In this document: positions 23,791 through 32,265 of the stretch, in pieces
How positions within the stretch are numbered: position 1 is the first letter of the stretch
How the letters are laid out: each line of letters starts with the position of its first letter
DNA from: an uncultured Alistipes sp.
GTDB lineage: Bacteria; Bacteroidota; Bacteroidia; Bacteroidales; Rikenellaceae
Direction of reading: 5' to 3'
Length of the DNA stretch: 64,000 nt
Assembly: GCA_958449275.1 (NCBI GenBank)
Contig: CAUDHE010000001.1
Span: forward strand, 1-64,000
Position numbers and translations under genes: made by a program
The notes under the pieces: model-generated
What the model was told of the DNA's origin: nothing
Databases searched by the model: none
What the model saw: only the letters and a program-made list of their open reading frames with translations

Positions 23791-25323
23791 ATGAAACTCA
23801 AATCAATGATTATTCTTTGCGGCCTTGCCGCTGCGGGATGTGCCGCCTGCTCGCGCGAGATACAGCCCGCCGGGGAGCGGAACATTTCCGAAGGGCAGGT
23901 ACGGGTCGTTATGCCCGTACAAGCCGGGCAGATGGCGTGCGTAACACGCGCGGCGGATGAAGACACGGTAAACGACCTGAACGTCTATCTTTTCGATGCC
24001 TACTCCCGGGAGCTGGTTCTGCACAGCTATCTTACGTCTATGGAGCTGGAATTTAATTGCGTTCCGGGAAACTACGAACTCTATGTCATCGCCAATGCCT
24101 ATGCCGACCTGGGAGAATTGCAGTATGCGCAAGTTACTGACAGGACGGTAAACTTTATGGTCGGGCTTCGGAGCTTGCCGATGTCGGCGATGCGGGAACT
24201 TCAAATCGAGCAGCAGCCGGGCAATCGGGTGACGCTGCCGCCGCTGGAACTCGAAAGGGATATGGCGAAAGTGACGTACAGCATTTCCGCAGCTCCTGCC
24301 ATGAAAGGTATGGAGATCGTGTCGCTGCAAGTCTGCAACATACCCTGGCGGGGAGCTGTCTTCGGCGATACGGCTCCTTCGGCGCAGGAAGACGAATATG
24401 TTGCCAGCAACCGGAGTATCGTAATGGACGGACAAGGACGCTATACGGATGAACTGTACATGCCGCAGAACTGTCAGGGTATTGTTGCCTCCGTTACCGA
24501 CCAGCGCCTGAAGGATGCCGACCATGCACCGCAGTATGCGGCGTATTTGATGATTCGGGCCGTGCGGGAAAACAAGGTACTCGAATACCGGGTATATCTC
24601 GGGGAGAACAACACGACGGATTTCAACGTCCGCCGCAATACCCGCTATTCGCTCGACATCACCATCGAGGGCGAGAGCGAAGTGGACACCCGCGTGCAGT
24701 GCTACACGCTCGACGTGTACGACGATTTGGAGAACTCCGATGCAGCACTCTCCGGCTATTGCATCCCCTCGAAGGCGTGGAATCTGCATTTCGACATTGC
24801 CGGGAATACGGCCGGGCGCAAGATAAGCGGCACGGTGACGCTCCGGGAAGGCGTGACATCCTGTTTCAAGTTCAACACCAATCCTTACGGACAGACCGGG
24901 ACGATCGCCCTGTGGAATCAGAACGGCCCAAACTCCCTGCCGGTAATCTACAATCCGCCCGTCGTGACCGAAGCGAACGGATGGATAGAGTACGACGTGC
25001 TGCTGGTCGATGACGGAGGATTCCGCAAGACCTACACCTTCCGGCACATGCTGGCCAACGAGATTCGGGCCGTGCCTTACGGCGACGAAGCGCTCACGGT
25101 GACCGGCGCTCCGTACTACCTGCGCCAGGAAGACGGAACCTTACGCATCGCCTGTTACGAAAACGGATGCACCCTGCGGGCCCCGCAGTACAGTGCAGGG
25201 ATGCGGTTCGCCGGCTGGTATGCCGATGCCGCTTACCGAACGAGGCTCTCGACCGAAGTGCAGTACCTTTGCAAACCTTCGGCGACACTGACCGTCGTAT
25301 ATGCTAAATACGAAAAATTGTAG
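23791..25323 (+). CDS. Fimbrillin/Mfa2-like surface lipoprotein with C-terminal InlB-type repeat
   Basis: 510 residues. A lipoprotein signal (IILCGLAAAGCAAC) precedes two beta-rich halves: DTVNDLNVYLFDAYSRELV and NYELYVIANAYADLG, then LSLQVCNIP-like and NTRYSLDITIEG strands, as in fimbrillin or fimbrial-anchor proteins of Bacteroidales. The C-terminus (GMRFAGWYADAAYRTRL, ATLTVVYAKYEK) resembles a Listeria-Bacteroides (InlB B-type) repeat. It lies 34 bp after traQ in the same direction and ends at a terminator, so it is probably expressed with the transfer genes. It may help mating cells attach. Confidence 0.8.
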   Translation: MKLKSMIILCGLAAAGCAACSREIQPAGERNISEGQVRVVMPVQAGQMACVTRAADEDTVNDLNVYLFDAYSRELVLHSYLTSMELEFNCVPGNYELYVIANAYADLGELQYAQVTDRTVNFMVGLRSLPMSAMRELQIEQQPGNRVTLPPLELERDMAKVTYSISAAPAMKGMEIVSLQVCNIPWRGAVFGDTAPSAQEDEYVASNRSIVMDGQGRYTDELYMPQNCQGIVASVTDQRLKDADHAPQYAAYLMIRAVRENKVLEYRVYLGENNTTDFNVRRNTRYSLDITIEGESEVDTRVQCYTLDVYDDLENSDAALSGYCIPSKAWNLHFDIAGNTAGRKISGTVTLREGVTSCFKFNTNPYGQTGTIALWNQNGPNSLPVIYNPPVVTEANGWIEYDVLLVDDGGFRKTYTFRHMLANEIRAVPYGDEALTVTGAPYYLRQEDGTLRIACYENGCTLRAPQYSAGMRFAGWYADAAYRTRLSTEVQYLCKPSATLTVVYAKYEKL

Positions 25324-25353
25324 CCGGGAGAGAGACCCCCGTAGAAACGAACG

Positions 25354-25380
25354 AAGGCTGGGAAGCAAATTCCCGGCCTT
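25354..25380 (+). terminator. Terminator of the tra operon
   Basis: AAGGCTGGGAA / TTCCCGGCCTT with a 5-nt loop, then CATTCTTCT. It lies 31 bp after the fimbrillin-like gene. A very similar hairpin follows the metallopeptidase gene at 28981. Confidence 0.75.
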
Positions 25381-25612
25381 CATTCTTCTGCTGCCGATGT
25401 TTCAGGGGTCGGCTGTGCCGAGTGCCGCAAAATTGCATTAAAGACAGAATTTACGGCAATTTTTACCGGTGCAGGCAGGAAGGTGTCGGAGTTTTTCGTA
25501 TCTTTATAATTGGAAGATATTTTGGAAGATTTCGCAGCGACGATGCAACGAAACGGCAACGCTTTGCGTCTAACAATAAAAGACGGAACCATTAACCTTA
25601 ACACATAAACGC

Positions 25613-26062
25613 ATGAAAAAAAGAATATTCTTTACGATTGTCGGATGTATATGTTTACTGAACTTTTCTTGTAGTTCAAGCGAACGAGTACATGATACCT
25701 ACTATACATATATCAATAACACCTCTTCCGCCATTACGATTGAATGCTATTACGGCGACGCATGGGTTGATGAAGTTGTCAATCCCGACGAGTTGTATAA
25801 GACCATCACTATACCATCTGGTGAAAGCAATACGGTACATCTTACGAGTGATACTTTTTGTATGCCTTTCCTCTGGCTGAATAGCCCTGATGTTTATTTG
25901 TTGGTTCACAACGGTCAGATAAAAGTTTTCGATGACGGAAGTGCGGATGATAGTTTATTAATGCTGGAAACTTATACACTTACTTCCGAGAGTGAAACCG
26001 TCCGCCATTACGAATATGTCTTTACCGACGATTATTTCAAGGACGGAGAGCCGATAGAATAA
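25613..26062 (+). CDS. Small lipoprotein of unknown function
   Basis: 149 residues: lipoprotein signal (TIVGCICLLNFSCSS), then YYTYINNTSSAITIECYY, IPSGESNTVHL and a C-terminal RHYEYVFTDDYFKDG. The same general pattern (YTYF..QN, IAPGEQGT, RWTYRITDKDYKEA) occurs in the lipoprotein at 32266-32937, so the two may be distant relatives. It stands alone between terminators, upstream of the large metallopeptidase lipoprotein. Function is unknown. Confidence 0.75.
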   Translation: MKKRIFFTIVGCICLLNFSCSSSERVHDTYYTYINNTSSAITIECYYGDAWVDEVVNPDELYKTITIPSGESNTVHLTSDTFCMPFLWLNSPDVYLLVHNGQIKVFDDGSADDSLLMLETYTLTSESETVRHYEYVFTDDYFKDGEPIE

Positions 26063-26086
26063 CATTCTTAGACTTTTATACGACAG

Positions 26087-26111
26087 GCGGAGCGATATTT
26101 TGTCGCTCCGC
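26087..26111 (+). terminator. Terminator after the small lipoprotein
   Basis: GCGGAGCGA / TCGCTCCGC with a 7-nt loop, followed by TTTGTTTTT, 25 bp after the stop. Confidence 0.8.
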
Positions 26112-26299
26112 TTTGTTTTTATGATAATTTTCTGTATATTTAACTATCATCGTGTGGGTATGGAAGAGTTCCGGTTTGTGCCTGCCACTCAACACCGGTC
26201 GGACTGGGATGATGTAAAATGAAAACTTGCTCCCGGCAATCATCGTCTTCCTTCCTCCTGTAAACTAACCTTGTTTAATTACCCAAAATTCATATCACG

Positions 26300-28945
26300 A
26301 TGAAAAGATACAGACTCTTTCTGCCGATATTTCTTTTTCTGTGCTTTGCCTGTACCCAATTCGATGAAGAGGCGATGCTGGACGAGGCACCGACGACGCG
26401 GGCTGCCGTAAATGCTGCCGCACTGCGCGAAAGCGCCGGAATCGCCAATACGGACAATCCCTATTCCGTCGATAATATGAAGGCTGCCATGATACAGTAT
26501 TGCAAGGTCATGAACATCCAGCCCCGGCCAGTCTATGCCACACACGAATACGTCCGTTTCGAGGTTCGGGACAGCCTGGATTACTACATTCTCGAAGACA
26601 GTCTGGGGCTGGAGATGTTTACCTATCCGCTGGACCGTATGCTGAACAATGCGGAGCGGAGTTTTTATGCCACCGATATCGTAAACGGGAAAAAGTGGTA
26701 TTATACGGTCGTTCCGAAGAATTTCCGTTATCCGACAGAGATGCCCAAACAGATCCTTCAGGAGATTTATATGCAGGGAGAAACCGTGCTCTCGGGAGCG
26801 AATGCAGCATCCGGTCCTTCGACCCGGATAATCGGCGGCGGCAGTACGGGTTCCTCCCAAATAGACGACACCCTTTACGATGCCGTGCTGAATCTGTCTA
26901 TGAAGAATGCCGGAATAGATACCGATGACGGACCTTCGACCGCGTCCGGGTGGGCTCCTTCGGCATGCATTCTTTACGAGGACGACCTGACCCATGAGAA
27001 ACTGCCGCTCAAGAATGTGACGGTACGTGTCAATACGTTTGTCAATATCGGAACCGGCCAGACGGATGAGCGAGGCTATGTCGCAATACCCGAAGGCTGG
27101 GGAGGTAAATTTAGGAATCGGGTAGATTACGAGGTCAAGTTCAAAAACAACAGGTTCAAAATATTGGAACACCATACGGGAGCGGCTATCGCATACGGTC
27201 CGGAAAATTCCAAAAGTCAATGGCTATATACAATCACCAGCGATGATAAACGGGTATCGGCTTTCGCTGCGGTATATTGGGCCGCATACCATATATTTTA
27301 TGTTCAGAACACTATTACGAGGCCGGTTGCAAACGGGAAATATCGAATAGCCGTGTTTTGGGACCAACATCGTGGAAAATATGGTATGCATTATACTTGG
27401 TATAGTTTTTTCGGAAGCCTTGCCAATCCTGTACGGATAAGCGGATTGGAAACTGCCGATTCATACCGTAATAGATATGCCATCATAGGAACAACCTTCC
27501 ATGAGTTGGGACACGCCTCTCATTGGACACGAGGTTTTTTTACCATAGATATGGTAGATAAAGCAGTTACGGAAAGTTATGCTCGTGCAGTCCAATTTTA
27601 TTTTCTGCGGGAAGTTTATCCGAACAGCGACCCCGTAAGGTATCGTCCAGACTATTCTGAAGAATATACCGGCATTGGGGAAGCTCTTCTTAACAACGGT
27701 TTTACGATGCAAGACCTTGAACACCTTTTCGTCGATTGTCACAATAAAGACTTTGCAGATCTACGCACGAACGCTCTTTCAATGCGGAAAACGTATGATT
27801 GGGTCATCAATTACCTGTTTGACCATCCTTATAATGTATGGGATTTCAATCTTGCCACAGAATCTCTACGCACAACGGATGATGAATATACAGCTTATAT
27901 CGGTATTCCGGTAGAGTTTGCATTACAACGTCTTATGAGGACAAATATTCGTGCACATGTTGTAAAGTGGACTATTACTCCATCTGAGTTTAGAACCCAA
28001 TCAACAACTCAAACCAGTGCTGTTTTCGTGTTCAACAGGACAGCGACTTATACGGTCAGTGCCGAGATTCAATTACCGGATATGACAAATACCTACACTG
28101 TATCACGAAACATTACGGTCAGGCCGCTACCGGCAATATCCGGACCGAACACTCCACGTTTGGGAGTCATGTCCCAATACACGATGGATGATTTTCGGTT
28201 TTTCAAAAAGTGGAAGTTGGAATACCAGGACGATAGCGGTAATTGGGTAGATGGGTCGGATAAAGTGAATCTGCAAGGCGGCACAGACCTCAATGCGCCC
28301 AAATCGTTAAAACTGTTGTTCCACACTTTCGGAACATTCAGGCTGACTGCGATACTCGATTTCGATGGTATCGAAAAAACCGTTTACAAGAATATAACCG
28401 TCCCGGCCGAAGGCAACCCTACCAGTGAATACCAAGCACCGGGTATTTACTTGGTCCAAGCCTATGGAGGTAAGCTAAACGGCGATATCGTCCATCAAAT
28501 GCATAACAGGACGTTCATCCGAGTGCTGCAGAACTATGTCGCATTGGCTGATTCTTATAATTTCCGGACATTCAGTCACGCCGTTACGCAAAGCCATCCG
28601 TATGCCGACATAATGAAACCTATTTACAGAATGACTTACGGAGAATACGACGCTTATAGTCCGCTTCCCGGCAGTCTGCTCGTCGATAACGCCATCGTAC
28701 CGGGACGTCCGAACTATATAAGCGGACTTCCCAGCGTATTGGCGTTTTACGTATTGTCGGAGCAACAGCCGGGAACAGTACCGCTCTATTCGGTAGCTAT
28801 GACCGTGAAAACCTCGCTGGGAGCGACGAAATCGAACTGCCGCTATTTGAGTCTTCAGCAACTGAACGGAACGCAGACGGTCGGGAATGAAGTCCGGACC
28901 TATAAGACGATGGAGTTATTGGGCTACGTCTATCCGGTACAATAA
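26300..28945 (+). CDS. Large metallopeptidase-like lipoprotein (HELGH zincin)
   Basis: 881 residues. A lipoprotein signal (FLPIFLFLCFAC) is followed by a regulatory-like beta domain (about 205-290), then a zincin domain with HELGH (His401, Glu402, His405) and TESYA, whose Glu425 could be the third zinc ligand. This gives HExxH-x19-E spacing, as in gluzincins. The C-terminal half has PKD/Ig-like beta segments (TYTVSAEIQLPDMTNTY, TFRLTAILDFDG). It is likely surface-exposed. A paralogue at 32970-34526 aligns around this motif but has lost it. The substrate is unknown. Confidence 0.8.
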   Translation: MKRYRLFLPIFLFLCFACTQFDEEAMLDEAPTTRAAVNAAALRESAGIANTDNPYSVDNMKAAMIQYCKVMNIQPRPVYATHEYVRFEVRDSLDYYILEDSLGLEMFTYPLDRMLNNAERSFYATDIVNGKKWYYTVVPKNFRYPTEMPKQILQEIYMQGETVLSGANAASGPSTRIIGGGSTGSSQIDDTLYDAVLNLSMKNAGIDTDDGPSTASGWAPSACILYEDDLTHEKLPLKNVTVRVNTFVNIGTGQTDERGYVAIPEGWGGKFRNRVDYEVKFKNNRFKILEHHTGAAIAYGPENSKSQWLYTITSDDKRVSAFAAVYWAAYHIFYVQNTITRPVANGKYRIAVFWDQHRGKYGMHYTWYSFFGSLANPVRISGLETADSYRNRYAIIGTTFHELGHASHWTRGFFTIDMVDKAVTESYARAVQFYFLREVYPNSDPVRYRPDYSEEYTGIGEALLNNGFTMQDLEHLFVDCHNKDFADLRTNALSMRKTYDWVINYLFDHPYNVWDFNLATESLRTTDDEYTAYIGIPVEFALQRLMRTNIRAHVVKWTITPSEFRTQSTTQTSAVFVFNRTATYTVSAEIQLPDMTNTYTVSRNITVRPLPAISGPNTPRLGVMSQYTMDDFRFFKKWKLEYQDDSGNWVDGSDKVNLQGGTDLNAPKSLKLLFHTFGTFRLTAILDFDGIEKTVYKNITVPAEGNPTSEYQAPGIYLVQAYGGKLNGDIVHQMHNRTFIRVLQNYVALADSYNFRTFSHAVTQSHPYADIMKPIYRMTYGEYDAYSPLPGSLLVDNAIVPGRPNYISGLPSVLAFYVLSEQQPGTVPLYSVAMTVKTSLGATKSNCRYLSLQQLNGTQTVGNEVRTYKTMELLGYVYPVQ

Positions 28946-28980
28946 TCCCGCAAAACGTACCAAGAGACTCTGGGAACGAA

Positions 28981-29010
28981 TAAAGGCCGGGATTTGCTTC
29001 CCGGCCTTTA
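28981..29010 (+). terminator. Terminator after the metallopeptidase gene
   Basis: TAAAGGCCGGGA / TCCCGGCCTTTA followed by TTTTATT, 36 bp after the stop. It is similar to the tra terminator at 25354, which suggests duplicated 3' ends. Confidence 0.85.
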
Positions 29011-29265
29011 TTTTATTCTGTTGCAAAGCAAGGCAGTACGGATTACGAATGTTCAGGTTGGGGGCACTGACATCAGTGGGGGCTAACCCGTACTGCCATC
29101 AATCATCTACACCCCGAAGTTATACACAAACTTATTAAAAAGCAATAAAATATAAAATAGCGGAAATTCTCGTTTTTCCAATAAAAATGACAAATAAGTT
29201 AAGCCGGCAGAGAATGCATGATGTGCATGCCGGTTCTATGGCGGATCTATCGTGCAGTATAGCAC

Positions 29266-29336
29266 AAATCACCATTTATTGTGATTTATGATTATTATTC
29301 CAAAGAATTGCATTATATTTGCACTAAAATCACAAT
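29266..29336 (+). promoter_or_regulatory. hip operon promoter and operators
   Basis: A -7 box TATATTTG (29314-29321) is flanked by repeated half-sites: AAATCAC (29266-29272) with GTGATTT (29281-29287), an 8-bp-spaced palindrome, and another AAATCAC (29327-29333) beyond the -7 box. Such sites straddling the promoter are typical of HipB autoregulation. No clean -33 TTTG was found. Confidence 0.65.
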
Positions 29337-29352
29337 ATAAAGGGATTTTGTA

Positions 29353-29559
29353 ATGACTATCGGCAATGCAATCAAGGAGCGTCGCAAGATGCTGAAGATT
29401 ACCCAGCGCACGCTGGCGGAGTTGGCTGGCGTAGGAATCAATACCCTCACAAAGATCGAACGCAACGAAGGGAATCCTTCGCTCGACGTGCTGGAACGGA
29501 TTCTCGACACGCTGGGGCTGGAACTGCGGATAGGCATCAAAAACAGCGATAAATTATGA
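29353..29559 (+). CDS. hipB: HipB-like XRE antitoxin/repressor
   Basis: 68 residues. It is almost entirely one helix-turn-helix domain (ITQRTLAELAGVGINTLTKI, then NPSLDVLERILDTLGLEL), the HipB layout. The stop overlaps the next start (ATGA). It should bind the inverted sites upstream and repress the three-gene operon. In HipBST systems HipB can boost neutralization by HipS. Confidence 0.9.
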   Translation: MTIGNAIKERRKMLKITQRTLAELAGVGINTLTKIERNEGNPSLDVLERILDTLGLELRIGIKNSDKL

Positions 29560-29876
29560 GGCAAGGGATGGTTTATATGAACGGCATTCCGGCCGGAGTG
29601 CTGACCGAGGTGTCGCCGACGGAGTATCTGTTCCGGTACGAAGACGCTTATTATGCGGACGCAGCGATGCCTGCCGTCAGCCTGACGCTGCCCAAGACGC
29701 AGCAGGAGTATTGGTCGCCTTACCTTTTCTCCTTTTTCAGCAATATGCTCTCTGAAGGACGCAATCGCGCCGTGCAGTCCCGGTTGCTGCATATCGACGA
29801 GAACGACCATTTCGGCATTCTATTGGCAACGGCGCAGACCGATGTCGCCGGAGCTGTAACCGTTAAGCCTTTATGA
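29556..29876 (+). CDS. HipS-like separate HipA N-domain (probable antitoxin)
   Basis: 106 residues matching the HipA N-terminal 'couple' domain as an independent protein: MVYMNGIPAGVLTEVSPTEY, then YWSPYLFSFFSNMLSEGRNR and HFGILLATAQTDVAGAV. In HipBST loci this small protein (HipS) neutralizes the kinase HipT. It overlaps both neighbours by four bases (ATGA), indicating coupled translation. Confidence 0.85.
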   Translation: MRQGMVYMNGIPAGVLTEVSPTEYLFRYEDAYYADAAMPAVSLTLPKTQQEYWSPYLFSFFSNMLSEGRNRAVQSRLLHIDENDHFGILLATAQTDVAGAVTVKPL

Positions 29877-30892
29877 CGACAATGAATCCGATTACGATAT
29901 GTCCCTCGACATTGAGCGAGGGTTACGACACCTATTCTCCCGCAGCGAGCCGACGTCTGTTCGATAGCCGGACGGTATCGCCCTATCTGGACTATGCGTC
30001 CATCGACGACGACAGCCAGCCTGCGACGCAGGAGGAGTTCATGCACAATCAGGAGCGGATTTCGCTCTCCGGCGTGCAGCCGAAATACTCGATGGTCGTC
30101 CGGGACGGCAAATTGCGACTGACCGAAGAGGGTGAACAGGGCCGTTATATTCTCAAACCGAAGTTGAGCGATTTCCGCAACCGTCTGTACAGTGCGGCGA
30201 ACGAAAATCTGACGATGCAGATAGCCGCACAGGTGTTCGATATCGAGACGGCCGAGAACGGATTGTGCTTCTTCCAAGGCGGCGAAGCGGCCTACATCGT
30301 AAAACGTTTCGACGTCAAGCCGGACGGTACGAAACGCCGCAAAGAGGATTTCGCGTCGCTGGCAGGACTGACCGCACAGAACGGAGGCCAGAACTACAAA
30401 TACGATGTGCTGACCTACGAAGAGTGCGGCGACCTAATTCGCAGATACCTGCCTGCGTGGAGGGTCGAGATGCTGAAATTCTTCGATCTGGTCGTGTTCA
30501 ACTTCCTTGTCTGCAACGGCGATGCACACCTGAAAAACTTTTCGGTATTGGAAACCGAATCGGGTGATTTCCGGCTGGCTCCGGCATACGACCTAATAAA
30601 CACTAAGCTGCACGTCGATGACCGGATTTTCGCGCTCGACAGAGGATTATTGAGAGGCGATGCTGTCGCCCATACGCCTTTTGGGATGATTGGCGGCGTG
30701 ACCTTTACGGAGTTCGGGAAACGACTGGGACTTCCCGAGAAGACGGTACGCCGGGAGCTGGACCGATTCTGCGCCTCGTATTCCTTGCTGGACAAGCTGA
30801 TTCGGAACTCTTACCTGTCCGACGAACTGAAAGAAGTGTACCGCGACATGTACCTCGGACGCCGGGACTCCTATCTGAAGGTCGGATTGTGA
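29873..30892 (+). CDS. HipT/HipA-like Ser/Thr kinase toxin
   Basis: 339 residues corresponding to the HipA kinase core: ISLSGVQPKYSMV (the substrate-like loop), YILKPKLSDF, AAYIVKRFDVKPDGTK, NFLVCNGDAHLKNFS (catalytic loop, with the GDAHLKN Asp/Asn) and LAPAYDLINT (DFG-like position). Such kinases phosphorylate aminoacyl-tRNA synthetases and stop growth. The N-domain is encoded separately upstream, giving the HipBST arrangement. A palindromic terminator follows. Confidence 0.9.
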   Translation: MTTMNPITICPSTLSEGYDTYSPAASRRLFDSRTVSPYLDYASIDDDSQPATQEEFMHNQERISLSGVQPKYSMVVRDGKLRLTEEGEQGRYILKPKLSDFRNRLYSAANENLTMQIAAQVFDIETAENGLCFFQGGEAAYIVKRFDVKPDGTKRRKEDFASLAGLTAQNGGQNYKYDVLTYEECGDLIRRYLPAWRVEMLKFFDLVVFNFLVCNGDAHLKNFSVLETESGDFRLAPAYDLINTKLHVDDRIFALDRGLLRGDAVAHTPFGMIGGVTFTEFGKRLGLPEKTVRRELDRFCASYSLLDKLIRNSYLSDELKEVYRDMYLGRRDSYLKVGL

Positions 30893-30905
30893 GCCAGGGA
30901 AAAAT

Positions 30906-30937
30906 AATAGAGCCGCAATAGCTATTGCGGCTCTATT
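30906..30937. terminator. Perfect palindromic terminator after the hip operon
   Basis: A 16-bp perfect self-complementary arm, AATAGAGCCGCAATAG, followed by TATTTATT. It could act in both directions. Confidence 0.9.
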
Positions 30938-30960
30938 TATTCAGAGCGTAATCGGTTACT

Positions 30961-31010
30961 TCTCTTCCTCGTCCCGGTCGGCCCGCCGTTCGAGCGTCTG
31001 ACAAATGGAC
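30961..31010 (-). repeat. Copy of the 3' end of the 32266 lipoprotein gene
   Basis: The start of this stretch, TCTCTTCCTCGTCCCGGTC, and the CGTTCGAGCGTCTGAC that follows match 32274-32325, the C-terminal codons of the lipoprotein (LERWADRDEEE), with a few changes. Only about 50 bp remain. The two copies form a direct repeat around the zeta-like kinase module, as if a segment was duplicated or inserted there. Confidence 0.75.
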
Positions 31011-31120
31011 TTCTTCGCAGGCTTGAGGCCCTCGTATTACAGAATTTCGTTGCCAGTAATACCATAAACGGCTTTCCGTCGTTTTGATAATAAAGAGTTT
31101 CTACCCGAACAGGTATGGAA

Positions 31121-31152
31121 ATTGCAGAAGTAAAAATAATTGCATACTTTTG
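31121..31152 (+). promoter_or_regulatory. Promoter of the zeta-like kinase operon
   Basis: ATTG (31121-31124, near-consensus -33), 20 bp, then TACTTTTG (31145-31152, TAnnTTTG). The first start codon is at 31168, so the leader is very short. Confidence 0.7.
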
Positions 31153-31167
31153 TATATTAAACATTCT

Positions 31168-31437
31168 ATGGCCAAACAAAAACTTATAACCAAACTGTCT
31201 TCCTTTTTCGAGCAACAAACCAAAGATGATGCTCAGATTGAGGACGAATCGACGTTTGCGGCCCTGATTAACCGGACGCCGAATCCGGGAATCGCATTGG
31301 CAAAGGAGAACGGAGTAGCCATTACCGTCGTGCAAGACGGCATCATTTACAAAATTCAAGCGGATAATACACGTATCGAGATAGGCAAGGTCGCGCCCGA
31401 AGTGAAGGTCCGCAAACGGTGTTATACCGTACAGTAA
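31168..31437 (+). CDS. Small protein upstream of zeta-like kinase (possible antitoxin)
   Basis: 89 residues from the ATG at 31168, just after a good promoter. It starts MAKQKLITKLSSFFEQQ, is acidic in its first half and ends with a beta-rich part (AITVVQDGIIYKIQADNT). It precedes a zeta-like kinase by 12 bp, the position of an antitoxin. It does not look like the classical epsilon antitoxin. The role is inferred from position. Confidence 0.6.
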   Translation: MAKQKLITKLSSFFEQQTKDDAQIEDESTFAALINRTPNPGIALAKENGVAITVVQDGIIYKIQADNTRIEIGKVAPEVKVRKRCYTVQ

Positions 31438-31449
31438 TTCCCGATACTC

Positions 31450-32187
31450 ATGTCCAAGAAACGTCTTCGCATTTTTGCCGGTCCGAACGGTTCGGGGAAA
31501 TCGACTATATTTTCTGCTGTCGATAAGAAAGTCGGGTGCAAATATTTCGTCAATGCAGACGAGATATATAAAAGTCTCTCCGAAACGGGATGTTTGTCTT
31601 TCGATTATTATACGATTCTTCCCCAGGAAGATAGCTTGAAGGAGGCATTCCGGACATCGGGGTTCTACGACAAATCGCGCAGTGGAAAAGATATTATCAG
31701 CCGGCTTACGGTCGAAAACAATGTACTGCATGTTCCTCGTGAATCGGTCGATTCTTACTTTGCTGCTTTTATTGCGGATTTTCTGCGTTTCAACATGCTG
31801 AATATCGTCCGGCAATTCACGATTGAAACGGTGATGTCGGATGTGCGTAAAATGGATTATATTCGTCTTGCCAAACAGTCCGGTTATCATATTTACCTGT
31901 ATTTCGTATCGACACAGGATGTCGAAATCAATATCGGTCGTGTAGCTCAGCGGGTACAGTTGGGAGGGCACGATGTGCCGCGTGAAAAAATCATACGCCG
32001 TTATACCAAATCGTTGGAAAACGTTTACGATTGCCTCAAGCTGTGCGACAGGGCCTATTTCTTCGATAATAGTGCTGCGCAGTGGCGGATGCTCGCGGAA
32101 TACGATGCAGAAAGCGGTTCTTTGTCCGTATTGGAGGAAAGCGTTCCGGAGTGGTTCGATGAATATGTTTTGCGGAAACTTGCATAA
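31450..32187 (+). CDS. Zeta-toxin-like P-loop kinase
   Basis: 245 residues. The Walker A motif GPNGSGKST (11-19) is at the N-terminus, then FVNADEIYKSLS, FTIETVMSDVRKMDYIRLAK and GYHIYLYFVSTQDVEINIGR, the pattern of zeta-type (UDP-GlcNAc kinase-like) proteins, with a lid region HDVPREKIIRRYTKSLEN. Such kinases block cell-wall synthesis when uncontrolled, but some relatives are metabolic kinases. A small gene shares its promoter. Confidence 0.85.
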   Translation: MSKKRLRIFAGPNGSGKSTIFSAVDKKVGCKYFVNADEIYKSLSETGCLSFDYYTILPQEDSLKEAFRTSGFYDKSRSGKDIISRLTVENNVLHVPRESVDSYFAAFIADFLRFNMLNIVRQFTIETVMSDVRKMDYIRLAKQSGYHIYLYFVSTQDVEINIGRVAQRVQLGGHDVPREKIIRRYTKSLENVYDCLKLCDRAYFFDNSAAQWRMLAEYDAESGSLSVLEESVPEWFDEYVLRKLA

Positions 32188-32209
32188 TCCGGTCGAGCCG
32201 AAAAACAAT

Positions 32210-32243
32210 AACAAGGGCAGAAACATATGTTTCTGCCCTTGTT
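32210..32243. terminator. Bidirectional terminator between convergent genes
   Basis: A 17-bp perfect palindromic arm, AACAAGGGCAGAAACAT, mirrored to 32243, between the kinase (+) and the lipoprotein (-). Confidence 0.9.
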
Positions 32244-32265
32244 TCATACACAAAATTCAAGAGTT

